Shown: positions 42,112 through 51,873, numbered from the stretch's first letter. The stretch: DNA of 64,000 nt from Thiorhodovibrio winogradskyi (GCF_036208045.1 NZ_CP121472.1:1065531-1129530); one strand, 5' to 3'. Notes: generated by a model from the sequence alone, not told the origin. Numbers and translations are program-made.

Positions 42112-43273
42112 TTAGTGGAAGATGGTCTCTGGGGTCTCGGCGCTGAGGATGCGACCCAGCCAAGTGTCGAGTTGCTCAAGCTCCGCCTGCTCGATACGCT
42201 CGCGGTGAGTTTGCACGGTCTCGAGACCGAATTTTTGATCAAGCTGACGCAGCAATGTCCTGGCCTCGCCCTGCAGCACTCCCTTCTCAATCCCCACTCG
42301 CTCAACAGTCGTCACGAATGGCGTTTGGTATTGCTCCTCGTAGGCATAAAGTTCTTGGCGAAACTCCGCTTCTAGCTCTTTGGGTAGGCGGATCATCCAA
42401 TCGATCAGCCGGAAGAGTTCGACAATCAGCGCCCGTTCGTAACCGCGCTCTTACATCAAGCGCATCAGGCGGAATTTCCAGCGTTTCAGGGTCTCGGCAT
42501 CGTCGGTGACCTTGGCCCGAATTTGGGCCATGTCCACCAAGGCAAAGACATTGTCGCTCGCTTCCAGCTCGGCTCAGCGCTCGGGGGTGGTGTAGCCAAG
42601 TAGTTTGACCATCGGGAAGTCGAATTGCACCCGACAGTCCCACAGCGCCGTGCTGTAGCGGTGCGGGCGGAAATTGCGATTCGTATCGTCCAACACCGCC
42701 AGGCTCGCGACCGGTACTTGGTAGTTCTGCTTTGTTAAATTCTAGTTCTCGGATACTATTGATTTAGAAGCCCGTATTAGAATCGTGTCCAGTCGGTTGA
42801 GGGTTGGAAAAGCCATGACGGCATCCAGGGCCGGCAAAAGACTGGGTCACATCGTGTAAACATCGATAAATCAAGAAGATAAAGTTAACAAAGTAGAAGT
42901 AGGCATCTCGGATTTTGTAATTGTAGGTAAACATCCGCTCGGCAAAGGCGCTTTGCTGATCGCCTTGCACTTCAACATGGGCTAGCACCCACACCGTCGT
43001 GTCATCGCGGCGGGTGAGGCCGACGAACTTGTTGGCATAGCGCCGGGTGGTCTTGGCCTCGCGCACAACCTTTTAGGTGGGATTGGGCTGGAATTCCTTG
43101 TCGAGAAACTGCACGCCCTTTGGCCAGTCGATCTCGGCATGGATGGCTGGGAATAGCAGCGCGGGGAACTCCGGGAAGAACCGCTCCAAGGCTTCTTTCA
43201 GACCTCCCAGGTCCAGATTTTTCCTCCCACGTAAGCGCTTGAATCTCCGTCTTACCCGACGTTTTTTGGACAT
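42112..43273 (-). pseudogene. Rpn-type nuclease gene with DUF4351-like C-terminus, decayed
   Basis: Degenerate relative of the gene at 60079-61044. The N-terminus KEALERFFPEFPALLFPAIH, the middle WVLAHVEVQGDQQSAFAERM and the C-terminus RTLLRQLDQKFGLETVQTH all align with that gene, but in different frames with extra stops. AT-rich DNA at about 42724-42920 interrupts it after the segment IRDAYFY. In this PD-(D/E)XK family, HVEVQGD is part of the nuclease core. Not functional. Confidence 0.8.
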
Positions 43274-43443
43274 TTCCGTCCGACGTCAAGAAGTCGTTTT
43301 TTGGACAAACACTGACACAGTTATTCGTTTTATATAAAAATAATTCTGGCAAAATAAAAGAAAGCTTGGCATGATCGGGTGAAGTGGTTTTATCCTCATC
43401 AAGGAGCTTCCCTGGTGACCCAAATCGAGTTGCTGATTAGACC

Positions 43444-43839
43444 GGGGCCGCCGCCGGACTTCGCGACCGGCGCGGGCAGGTGTTGTTCATCGACGCGCGC
43501 AAGCTCGGCGCGCTGGTGGATCGCACCCGGCGCGAGTTCTCCGACGAAGACGTGGCGCGCATCGCCCGCACCTACCACGCCTGGCGCGGCGAGCCGGACG
43601 CCGGCGACTACGCCGACGAGCCGGGATTCTGCAAGTCCGCCACCCTGGAGGAGATTCGCGGCCATGGGCATGTGCTGACACCGGGGCGCTATGTCGGCGC
43701 GGCGGTGGTGGAGGATGACGGGGTGCCTTTTGCCGAGAAGTTCGCCGAGTTGCGGGCGAAGCTGGAGGCGCAGTTGGCGGAGGGGGAGAAGCTGGGGGCG
43801 GTGATTCGGGAGAAGTTTGATGGGGTGGTCGCGCCTTGA
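43444..43839 (+). pseudogene. hsdM: C-terminal fragment of type I methyltransferase HsdM
   Basis: About 130 codons matching the end of Hsd[39 protein letters not shown], then [20 protein letters not shown]. The catalytic and SAM-binding domains are missing; homology begins abruptly near 43441. The last 57 bp are repeated at 44354-44411. The stop overlaps the TTG start of the next gene. Confidence 0.85.
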
Positions 43840-44123
43840 ACTGTGCGACTTTGCGCTTTTCCCGTCACGCCTTTGAGCGGATGTTCGAGCGGGGGTTGTC
43901 ACCAGCGGTGGTCGAACAGTCTATCGCGACCGCTGAGCCGATAAAGGAATATCCGGATGAACGTCCCTTTCCCAGCGTCTTGTTGCTTGCCTTCCATCAG
44001 CAAACACCCGTGCATCTGGTTGTTGCGAAAAATCCGTTGACCGAGGATTGCGTCGTGGTCACAGTCTATATTCCAGATGCCAAGCTTTGGCGCGACGACT
44101 TCAAGACCCGGAGAAATCGATGA
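43836..44123 (+). CDS. DUF4258 family protein, probable toxin
   Basis: 95 aa with the DUF4258 pattern [18 protein letters not shown], then [15 protein letters not shown]. The family is found beside YgiT-type zinc-finger genes and is thought to act as the toxin of a type II-like pair. TTG start inferred from overlap with the hsdM remnant stop; its own stop overlaps the partner's ATG. The gene looks intact. Confidence 0.75.
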   Translation: MNCATLRFSRHAFERMFERGLSPAVVEQSIATAEPIKEYPDERPFPSVLLLAFHQQTPVHLVVAKNPLTEDCVVVTVYIPDAKLWRDDFKTRRNR

Positions 44124-44344
44124 ATTGCACGCTCTGCAAGCACGGAGAAACCACGCCAGGCATGGTCACCGTGACCCTTACTCGGGGCGACACGGTCGTG
44201 GTTCTAAAGGAGGTTCCCGCCGAGGTGTGCGAAAACTGCGGCGAATACTACCTGGACAGTGCCACGGCGGAGCGGCTATACCAGCAAGCCGACGCGGCGG
44301 TGGCGCGGCGGGTTGAAGTGGAGGTTTTGCGTTATGCGGCGTGA
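44120..44344 (+). CDS. YgiT-type zinc-finger protein, probable antitoxin
   Basis: 74 aa. [20 protein letters not shown] and EVCENCGEYYLD supply two CxxC pairs, the zinc finger of YgiT/MqsA-type antitoxins. The helix-turn-helix domain of full MqsA is absent. Coupled to the DUF4258 gene by an ATGA overlap, which supports a toxin-antitoxin pair. Confidence 0.78.
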   Translation: MNCTLCKHGETTPGMVTVTLTRGDTVVVLKEVPAEVCENCGEYYLDSATAERLYQQADAAVARRVEVEVLRYAA

Positions 44345-44353
44345 TTGGGCGCG

Positions 44354-44411
44354 GTTGGCGGAGGGGGATGTAGTTGGGGGCGGTGATTCGGGAGAAGTTG
44401 GATGGGGTGGT
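44354..44411 (+). repeat. Second copy of the hsdM 3' end
   Basis: 58 bp nearly identical to 43773-43829 (one base longer, few mismatches), including the GTGATTCGGGAGAAGTT core. In this copy the frame would end VVVDG before hsdS begins, as in an original hsdM-hsdS junction. The duplicates flank the DUF4258/YgiT module. Confidence 0.85.
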
Positions 44412-44416
44412 TGTTG

Positions 44417-45298
44417 ATGGATGAGTGGCCCGAATTAACTCTGGCTGAAGCTGGTGTGGAACTGATCGACTGCCTTCACAAGACTCCAGGCAAACAATAC
44501 ATCGGCATGCCTTACATTTCAATTCCCGAGATGCGAGGCGGTGAACTTGACCTTACAAATGCGCGAAAGATCAGTCATCAAGACTACGAAGAATGGACCA
44601 AGAAAGCAAAGCCAGAAGCTTGTGATGTCGTGCTTTCTCGACGCTGGAAGCCCTGGCGCGGGCGCTGTTCAAGGATTGGTTCGTGGACTTCGGCCCCACC
44701 CGCACCAAGGCCGAAGGCGGCGCGCCCTATCTCGCCCCGGAGCTGTGGGATCTCTTCCCCGATGCGCTGGATGATGAGGATAAGCCGGTGGGGTGGGAGA
44801 ACTCCGAAATCGGCAAAGAAGTTGATGCTGTTGGCGGCGGCACACCCAGCACAAAAATTGAGGAATACTGGGCAGGTGGTGCCTACAACTGGGCAACGCC
44901 CAAAGATATGTCCCGCCTGCAAGGCCCTGTGCTGTTCAATACAGAATGACAAATTACCAAGGCTTTATTGCGATGGTCTGCAACAAACGCCTTTCAAACC
45001 TCTTCGTTTTCTTTTGGTGTGAGCAGAACCTTGATTACATCAAGGATATTGCAGGTGGTTCGACGTTTGCTGAGATCAGTAAAAAGGTATGGTATTTCGA
45101 CCCATCCCAATTTTTGTTCCAAAGGAGCAGTGCCTGAGTGCCTTCAATGACCTCACGCAAACACTATAAAGACAGATTGTAAACAACAAGATTGAGAACG
45201 AAACCCTCGCCCAAACCCGCGACTTCCTCCTCCCCAAGCTAATGTCCGGCGAAATCCGCCTGCGCGACGCCGAGCGGGCGGTGGAGGCGGTGTTGTGA
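44417..45298 (+). pseudogene. hsdS: Type I restriction specificity subunit HsdS, decayed
   Basis: Starts MDEWPELTLAEAGVELIDC and keeps the first target-recognition part (MPYISIPEMRGGELDL) before a deletion after CDVVLSRR. A shifted frame continues with LARALFKDWFVDFGPTRTK, the conserved central helix, then TRD2 with VDAVGGGTPSTKIEEYW. Further shifts give CNKRLSNLFVFFWCEQNLD and finally RDFLLPKLMSGEIRLRDAER to the stop. Several frameshifts and stops make it non-functional. Confidence 0.85.
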
Positions 45299-45323
45299 AC
45301 CCACGCATGAGGCAACAGCAACC

Positions 45324-45473
45324 ATGACCATCCTGCAAAGCCAAATTAACGATGCTCCCAGACAACTCTGCATCGACCTGCCGCCGGAATCCGAATTGAT
45401 CGACCGCTATGGCCTTGACGACCCACACATCAACCGATACAGAGGCGCTTCTTATGCCCCAGACGTTATTTGA
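45324..45473 (+). CDS. Possible small protein, unrecognised
   Basis: 49 aa beginning MTILQSQINDAPRQL, located between hsdS and the antitoxin gene, overlapping the latter by 20 bp. No family recognised. It may be a spurious frame. Confidence 0.3.
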   Translation: MTILQSQINDAPRQLCIDLPPESELIDRYGLDDPHINRYRGASYAPDVI

Positions 45474-45663
45474 AATCCCACAATTGAAACAGCTTCTGAA
45501 ACAAGCCCTGACCGAAACCTTGACGGAACAACGCGACCTGTTGCGCGAGGTCTTTGCCGATGCCTTGGAAGATGTCGCTTTGCTTGATGCCATCCGTGAA
45601 GGTGAAGCGACCGAAACTGTTGAACGTGATGCGGTCTTTGCAGTGTTAGAAGAAACATCTTGA
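45454..45663 (+). CDS. Probable antitoxin of a RelE/ParE-type pair
   Basis: 69 aa, acidic and helical (MPQTLFEIPQLKQLLKQAL...). No clear DNA-binding motif is visible. Called antitoxin because its stop overlaps the start of a RelE/ParE-type toxin by 4 bp and because size and charge fit. The frame is open upstream; this ATG has AGAGG in front. Confidence 0.6.
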   Translation: MPQTLFEIPQLKQLLKQALTETLTEQRDLLREVFADALEDVALLDAIREGEATETVERDAVFAVLEETS

Positions 45664-45926
45664 ATACGCTTTTTCGTAGCAGCTTTGTGCGCGATCTGAA
45701 AAAAATTCAGGATCCTGACGTGCTAACAGCCATTCGCGCCGGAATTCTGCACATTGAACAAGCCGAGTCCCTCACCGACCTGAGGAATCTGAGAAAACTC
45801 ACCGGCAGTGGATCCTATTTCAGACTGCGCGTTGGGGATTATCGTTTGGGTCTAAAAATCGACGACAATCAGGTTGAGTGTGTGCGATGTTTGCATCGCC
45901 GCGACATCTATCGCTATTTCCCTTAG
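45660..45926 (+). CDS. RelE/ParE family toxin
   Basis: 88 aa. N-terminal RSSFVRDLKKIQDPDVL, central LRKLTGSGSYFRLRVGDYRL and C-terminal CLHRRDIYRYFP are the classical RelE/ParE fold signatures, with RxGDYRL strongly conserved. Family members cleave ribosome-bound mRNA or poison gyrase; which applies cannot be told. TTG start overlaps the antitoxin stop. Confidence 0.85.
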   Translation: MNTLFRSSFVRDLKKIQDPDVLTAIRAGILHIEQAESLTDLRNLRKLTGSGSYFRLRVGDYRLGLKIDDNQVECVRCLHRRDIYRYFP

Positions 45927-45947
45927 CTCGCCTCGTCTGGATTGAAC

Positions 45948-46085
45948 ATGGCGTTTCTCACTGAAGCCGACATCGAAGCCGCCCTGCTCGCCGAGCTATC
46001 CGCCCTCGGCGACCAGACTACCACCGAAGCCGAGATCGGCCCCGATGGCGACGCCGCCGAACGAACGGTGGAGACGGTGTTGTGA
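45948..46085 (+). pseudogene. Chimeric hsdR 5' end fused to hsdS 3' end
   Basis: 45 codons. The first ~36 (MAFLTEADIEAALLAELSAL...) copy the start of hsdR at 47317. The last ~9 (AERTVETVL) copy the end of hsdS (AERAVEAVL at 45272-45298). The joint falls in a short sequence common to both, GCGACGCCG-like. Its stop overlaps the GTG start of the Fic gene, as the true hsdS stop would have. Confidence 0.85.
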
Positions 46086-47200
46086 CGGCGGTTCTCTACC
46101 ACGAGGGCGGCTTCCCACCGGTCGAACTCGACTGGCCCCGATTGATTCCGCTCATTGGGCCGGCAAACGCGGCGATCGCTCGCTACGAGGGCGTTCTGCA
46201 CGGCGTGCCCAACCCGCAAGTCCTGCTCTCGCCGCTGACGACAAACGAGGCTGTTCTCTCCAGTCGCATCGAGGGTACCCAGGCGACGCTGGGCGAGGTG
46301 CTGGAATTGGAGGCCGAGGGTGGTCCGCTCGACGAAACCACCCCGAAGCAGGCCGACATTCGCGAGATCCTGAATTATCGCGCCGCGCTCGCGGAGGCCA
46401 CGCGACTGCTCACTGAATTGCCCCTGTCGCAACGCTTGATCCGCCAGACGCACGAGGTGCTGATGCAAGGGGTGCGCGGGCGGAACAAATCGCCGGGCGA
46501 ATACCGGCGGGTGCCGAACTGGATCGGGCCGCCCGGATGCGGAATCGAGGATGCGCGCTTCGTTCCCTGTGGCGCGGATCGGGTGTCCGCCGCGATGGAC
46601 GCCTGGGAGGCTTATATTCATGCCGCGACGCCCGATCTGCTTGTCCAGCTTGCGGTGCTGCACGCGGAATTCGAGGCGATTCATCCCTTCCTCGATGGCA
46701 ATGGCCGCCTGGGACGGCTGTTGATTCCGCTCTATCTGTACGCGAAACAACTGCTGGTGCGCCCGAGCTTCTATCTGAGCGAGTTTCTCGAGTCGCGGCG
46801 CGATCAGTATTACGACCGCCTGCTAGCGGTGTCGCGTGAAGGCGACTGGACCGGCTGGTGCGTGTTTTTTCTGGAGGCGCTGATCGCCCAAGCCGCCGAG
46901 AACGAGCGCAAGGCGCGGGCGATCATGGACCTTTACAACAGCCGCAAGGACTGGATTGCCACGGTGACGCGATCCCAGTACGGGGTGCGTGCGCTGGATT
47001 GGTTTTTCCTGCGACCGATTTTCAAGGCCTCGGATTTCGCCGCATCGGTTGATATCCCCGCGCCAACCGCCGGGCGCATCCTACGCACGGCACGCGAACA
47101 AGGTTTGCTCACCGAGCTGCGACCGGCCAGCGGCCGCCGAGCGGCGGTGCTGATCTTCCCGGAACTGCTCAACCTGGCCGAGGGCAGCGAGGCCTTTTGA
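46082..47200 (+). CDS. Fic family protein, class II
   Basis: 372 aa. The active-site motif HPFLDGNGRLGR (HxFxDGNGRxxR) is intact, predicting nucleotidyl transfer (AMPylation) from ATP. The N-terminal helix SSRIEGT is the (S/T)xxxE(G/N) inhibitory motif placed before the Fic core, which defines class II. A winged-helix-like C-terminus (DIPAPTAGRILRTAREQGLL) may bind DNA or contribute to autoregulation. GTG start overlapping the chimera stop. Sits inside the decayed restriction operon. Confidence 0.9.
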   Translation: MTAVLYHEGGFPPVELDWPRLIPLIGPANAAIARYEGVLHGVPNPQVLLSPLTTNEAVLSSRIEGTQATLGEVLELEAEGGPLDETTPKQADIREILNYRAALAEATRLLTELPLSQRLIRQTHEVLMQGVRGRNKSPGEYRRVPNWIGPPGCGIEDARFVPCGADRVSAAMDAWEAYIHAATPDLLVQLAVLHAEFEAIHPFLDGNGRLGRLLIPLYLYAKQLLVRPSFYLSEFLESRRDQYYDRLLAVSREGDWTGWCVFFLEALIAQAAENERKARAIMDLYNSRKDWIATVTRSQYGVRALDWFFLRPIFKASDFAASVDIPAPTAGRILRTAREQGLLTELRPASGRRAAVLIFPELLNLAEGSEAF

Positions 47201-47316
47201 TGATCATCCATGCACGACAAACGTCGTTGTCAATCAAAAATCGTCAAAAATGATCGACAACATCATTTGGGCATCACCGATGAGCAACAACGCAGGCTCA
47301 ACCGCGAGACAAAGCG

Positions 47317-50300
47317 ATGGCTTTCTTGACTGAAGCCGACATTGAAGCCGCCCTGCTCACCGAGCTAGCCGCCCTCGGCTACCAGACCACCACCGAAGCC
47401 GAGATCGGCCCCGACGGCAGCGCCGCCGAGCGCGAGGCCTTCTCCGATGTCCTGCTACTGGGACGCCTGCAAGCCGCCATTGATCGGCTCAACCCCGATC
47501 TCCCACCCGACGCCCGCGCCGAGGCCCAGCGCCAGGTCATCGCCACCGTCGCCCCGTCGCTGATCGAGGAAAACCGCCGCCTGCATGGCCTGATCACCGA
47601 AGGCGTCAAGATCGAGTATTACGACAGCGACGGCACCCTGCGCGGCGGGCGCGTGTGGCTGATCGACTTCGACCACCCGGAGCGCAACGATTGGCTCGCG
47701 GTGCAGCAATTCACCGTCATCGAGGCTGGCCATAACCGCCGCGCCGATGTGGTGCTCTTCGTCAATGGCCTGCCGCTGGTGGTGTTCGAGCTGAAAAGCC
47801 CCAGCAGCGAGCAGGCCAGCATCCACAGTGCCTACCAACAGTTCCAGACCTACAAGGCCGAGATCCCCAGCCTGTTTCGCACCAATGCCGCGCTGATCCT
47901 CTCCGACGGCCAGATGGCGCGCATCGGCTCCCTGACCGCCAATGCCGAGCGCTTCATGCGTTGGCGCACCACCGACGGTGAGACCATCGCCCCTGATGGC
48001 ACGCCGGAGCAACCGGTGCTGGTCCAGGGCGCGCTGGAGCGTCCGCGTCTGCTCGCCCTGCTGCGCGACTTCACCGTCTTCGGGCGCACCGATGCCGGGC
48101 CGATCAAGATCCTCGCGGGCTACCATCAGTTCCATGCCGTGCTGCGCGCGATCGCTTCCACCCTGCGCGCGCTGGCGCTGGCCGATCCTGATGCCCGCCC
48201 GAATCTTGGCGAAGACCCGGAAGCCTATGGCCTGCCCGGCGTGAAAGGCTACCGCCGTGGCGACCGCCGCATCGGCGTGATCTGGCACACCCAAGGCTCC
48301 GGCAAAAGCCTGCTGATGGCCTTCTACGTCGGCCAGTTGGTGCGCCACCCGGCCATGGCCAATCCAACCATCGTGGTCATCACCGACCGCAATGATCTGG
48401 ATGATCAGCTGTTCGCCACTTTCGTGATGTGCCGCGACCTGCTGCGCCAAACTCCGCAACAGGCCGACAGCCGCGCCGATCTGCGCGCCGCCCCGATTAC
48501 ACACATGCCAACGCGCCTCTGGCGGGGTGATCTTCACCACCATTCAGAAGTTCGCCCCTTCAATGAGCCCCGATGGAAGCCAGCCCCAGCTCGGCCAACT
48601 CAGCGACCGCCGCAACATCGTCGTCATCGCCGACGAGGCCCACCGCAGCCAATACGGGCTCAAGGCCAAGGTGGACAGCAAGACGGGCGCGGTCGGCTAC
48701 GGCTTCGCCAAACACCTGCGCGATGCCCTGCCCAATGCGTCCTTCATCGGCTTCACCGGCACCCCGATCGAAGCCGAGGACGTGAATACCCCGGCGCTGT
48801 TCGGCCACTACATCGACATCTACGACATCAGCCGCGCGGTCGAAGACGGCGCCACGGTGCCGATCTACTACGAAAGCCGCCTGGCGCGCATCGCGCTGCC
48901 CGAGGACAAGAAACCCGCGCTGGATGAGGAACTGGATGATCTGACTGATGAGGCCGACGATGATCGCGTCGAGGAACAGCTCAAGCGCAAATGGTCGCGC
49001 ATCGAGGCCCTGGTCGGCGCCGAGGACCGCATCAACCGCATCGCCGCCGATCTCGTCGAGCACTTCGAGCGCCGCCTCGAAGCCCTCGACGGCAAGGCCA
49101 TGATCGTCTGCATGAGCCGGCGCATCTGTGTCGCCATGTATGAAGCCATCGTCGCCCTGCGCCCCGACTGGCACAGCGACGCCGAAGACCAGGGCGCGAT
49201 CAAGATCGTGATGACCGGCTCCGCCGCCGACCCCGCGCACTGGCAAGCCTACATTGGCAACAAAGCCCAGCGCGAACGCCTCACCGCCCGCGCCAAGAAT
49301 CCCAGCGATCCGCTCAAGCTGGTGATCGTGCGGGATATGTGGCTGACCGGCTTCGACGCTCCCGCGCTGCACACCCTCTATGTCGACATGCCCATGCGTG
49401 GCCATGGACTGATGCAGGCCATCGCCCGGGTCAACCGCGTCTTCCGCGACAAACCCGCCGGGCTGGTGTTCGATTACATCGGCATCGCCCAGCGCCTGAA
49501 AGAAGCCCTCGGCCAATACTCGCCCTCGGATCGCGAGCGCACCGGCGTGGATACCGCCGAGGCCGTGGCGGTGATGCTGGAGAAGTTCGAGATCGTGCAG
49601 GCCCAATTTCATGGTTTCAATTTTTATGGCTCCGACGATCAGGCCGCGCTGACCGGCACCCCAAACAACGCCTGGCGCTCATGGGTCAGGCCATCGAGTG
49701 GATACTGAGCAAACAGCAGCAAGCCGCCGCCCGGGAAATCGACGCCACCGCCAAGAAGCGCATCCACCGCCGCTTTCAGGATGCCGTGCTGCAACTGTCC
49801 AAAGCCTATGCGCTCGCCTCCGCCAGCGAGGAGGCCAAGGCCATCCGCGACGAGGTCGGCTTCTTCCAGGCCATCCGCGCCTCCCTGGTCAAATCCACCA
49901 CCGGCCCGGGGCCGGGCAGCGCCGAGCGCGACGCGGCGATTGCCCAACTGATCGACCGCTCGGTGGTCTCCACCGAGATCGTCGACATCCTCGGTGCCGC
50001 TGGCATCAGTTCGCCTGACATCTCCATCCTGTCCGATGAGTTCCTCGCCGAGATCGCCCAGACCGAACAGAAGAACCTGGCGCTGGAGGCCCTGCGCAAA
50101 CTGCTGAATGATCAGGTGCGCTCACGCAGCAAAAGCAACGTCACCGAAAGCCGCAAGTTCTCCGAGCGCCTGGAAGACGCCATCGCCCGCTATCACACCA
50201 ACGCCATCAGCACCGTCGAGGTGCTGCAAGCACTCATCGACCTGGCCAAGGATGTCCGCGCGGCACAAGCGCGTGGCGAGGAGGAAGGGCTCAGCCAGGA

Positions 50301-50373
50301 TGAACTGGCCTTCTACGGGCGTCCTGGTAACAATGGTCGTGAGTTTCCCAAAAACCAAAGGAGCAGGCCGTAA
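47317..50373 (+). pseudogene. hsdR: Type I restriction endonuclease HsdR, frameshifted and truncated
   Basis: Begins MAFLTEADIEAALLTELAAL. The nuclease core (NRRADVVLFVNGLPLVVFEL with KSP) and Walker A (HTQGSGKSLLM) lie in the first frame. A frameshift around 48430-48530 moves to a frame with [21 protein letters not shown] and [11 protein letters not shown] second, near 49690, moves to [15 protein letters not shown] onward. The end, after DELAFYG, is replaced by unrelated residues, so the C-terminal ~80 aa are lost. ATP translocation and cleavage cannot occur. Confidence 0.9.
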
Positions 50374-50810
50374 CGCAAGTGGACCTTGATGAAGGCTCGT
50401 GAACAAAGGTTGGATACGCCAACCCTTTGTTCAGACAGCGAAAGTCGTTGGGTGGCCACTGGACGAACGGAGGTGGTGGTCATCGTCTCTCGCGGTAGCA
50501 TGGGCGGCCAACGGATAAGCCGAGACTAACGTGCTGGCAGCCTGCTCTCTACTCTAAAAAAAAGAGTATCGTCTGCTGGACCCTGCACTGCGAAACCTGA
50601 TCTCTCCCGCTCTTTCCCATCAGTGCCACTCACTCTTAGCCATATACTCTTCGGTCGCTGACCTGCGGATTATGGACTATACTCAAAAAGGTTCAACGTC
50701 ACGTCGTCGCTGTCGTAACACTCCTTATCAGTGTCACCCCAGCAAGCACAGGCGTTACGAATATTTGGTTCTGTTCCTTGCCAGCCGGCAACAGTCGTAG
50801 TGAGTCCGAC
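50374..50810. other. Intergenic region after hsdR with hairpins
   Basis: No gene seen. Contains a 13-bp near-perfect inverted repeat GAACAAAGGTTGG / CCAACCCTTTGTTC (50401-50432, one bulged C) right after the hsdR break, and TACTCT-A7-AGAGTA (50550-50568). Lower GC than flanks. Confidence 0.45.
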
Positions 50811-51056
50811 ATGGTCGATGTTCCTCCGGCACCCCTCTCCACCGTTGCCGATGCAACCCTTCTTGAGCAGACCGTCATCCGTGTCCTGCTCACCCACACC
50901 TACCCGATTGTATTGCATGGTCTTCAGGCGCTGCTACAAGCCCAGCAGCAGTTTCAGGTTGTTGACCGTCGGATGACGGCTCAAGGTCTGATGGAGGCCG
51001 TGCGCCGGCATCGCCCGGATATTCTACTGATGGACTGGCAACTCAAGGACGGCTGA
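50811..51056 (+). pseudogene. Truncated response-regulator receiver domain
   Basis: 81 codons: IRVLLTHTYPIVLHGLQALL, then RRHRPDILLMDWQLKDG with the phosphoacceptor Asp in LLMDW. This is the first half of a NarL/LuxR-type receiver domain. It stops exactly where an IS110-family remnant begins, so the element or a later deletion removed the rest, including the output domain. Confidence 0.65.
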
Positions 51057-51069
51057 GGGCCCGCGCCAG

Positions 51070-51831
51070 TTGTTCGTCCCCATTAAAAGCGTTGAACAGC
51101 AAGATGTCCAGGGCGTCCACCGCATCCGCTCAATGGTCATTGATCAGCGCACGGCGCTGGTCAATCAGATCCGGGGATTGTTGGCCGAATTTGGGATTGT
51201 GATTGCGCAGGGACGCGCTGAACTCATGCGCCGTCTGCCCGAAATCCTTGAAGACGCAGGGAATGGATTCAGTGAGCGGTTTCGCGCTGAATTGAACGGT
51301 CTCCTTGAGGAATTGCGCCACATGGATACGCGGATCGCTCACTACGATGCACAGATCAAAACGGAGGCCGAGACAAATGCTTCAGCACAGCTGTTGATGT
51401 CGATCCCCGGCATCGGGCCGCTGGTGGCCACCGCCTTAATCGCCACCTTGGGCGACAATTGGGGGCTGTTCAACAATGGCCGCGCGCTGGCCGCCTGGCT
51501 GGGGCTGGTGCCGCGACAGCACTCCACCGGTGGGAAACCACGTCTGTTAGGGATCAGCAAGCGCGGTGATGTGTACATGCGCAAACTGCTGATCAACGGG
51601 GCGCGTGCCCCTGATCTGAACAATGGGCGCTGGGTTGAGAACAAAGACGACGCCCTCAGTCATAGGGCGCGCGGTCTCAAGCAACGCCGTCATGCCAATG
51701 TCGCCGTGGTTGCGATGGCCGCTTGTTCTCATCGGGGGCTCGTGCGCATCGCCTGGGCGGTGATGACCACCGGGAAAGCATTCGATGCCGAACGCGGCGC
51801 ATTAGCGAAGCCTGCAGCTGTTACTGCGTAA
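51070..51831 (+). mobile_element. IS110-family transposase, 5'-truncated
   Basis: 253 codons matching the C-terminal two-thirds of IS110/IS1111-type recombinases: VPIKSVEQQDVQGVHRIRS, a coiled-coil region, LLMSIPGIGPLVATALIATL and WLGLVPRQHSTGGKPRLLGI. The N-terminal RuvC-like DEDD domain is missing, so transposition is impossible. The block with the catalytic Ser region (GISKRGDVYMRKLLINGARA) is present. Confidence 0.9.
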
Positions 51832-51833
51832 CG

Positions 51834-51873
51834 CCTATCGGCCACGAACCATTCCGATTAACCCGCCGATAGG
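51834..51873 (+). ncRNA. Stem-loop just after the IS110 transposase, bridge-RNA-like position
   Basis: CCTATCGG (51834-51841) pairs perfectly with CCGATAGG (51866-51873), two bases after the transposase stop. In the IS1111 subgroup the noncoding RNA (bridge RNA) lies downstream of the transposase. This may be part of such an RNA or of the element end. Only the stem is visible; target- and donor-binding loops are not identified. The rest of 51874-52172 has no gene. Confidence 0.35.

Noticed and set aside
41630-42115. 161-codon plus-strand frame
   Set aside because: No family recognised, a competing frame overlaps it, and no good start; listed only as an unassigned region.
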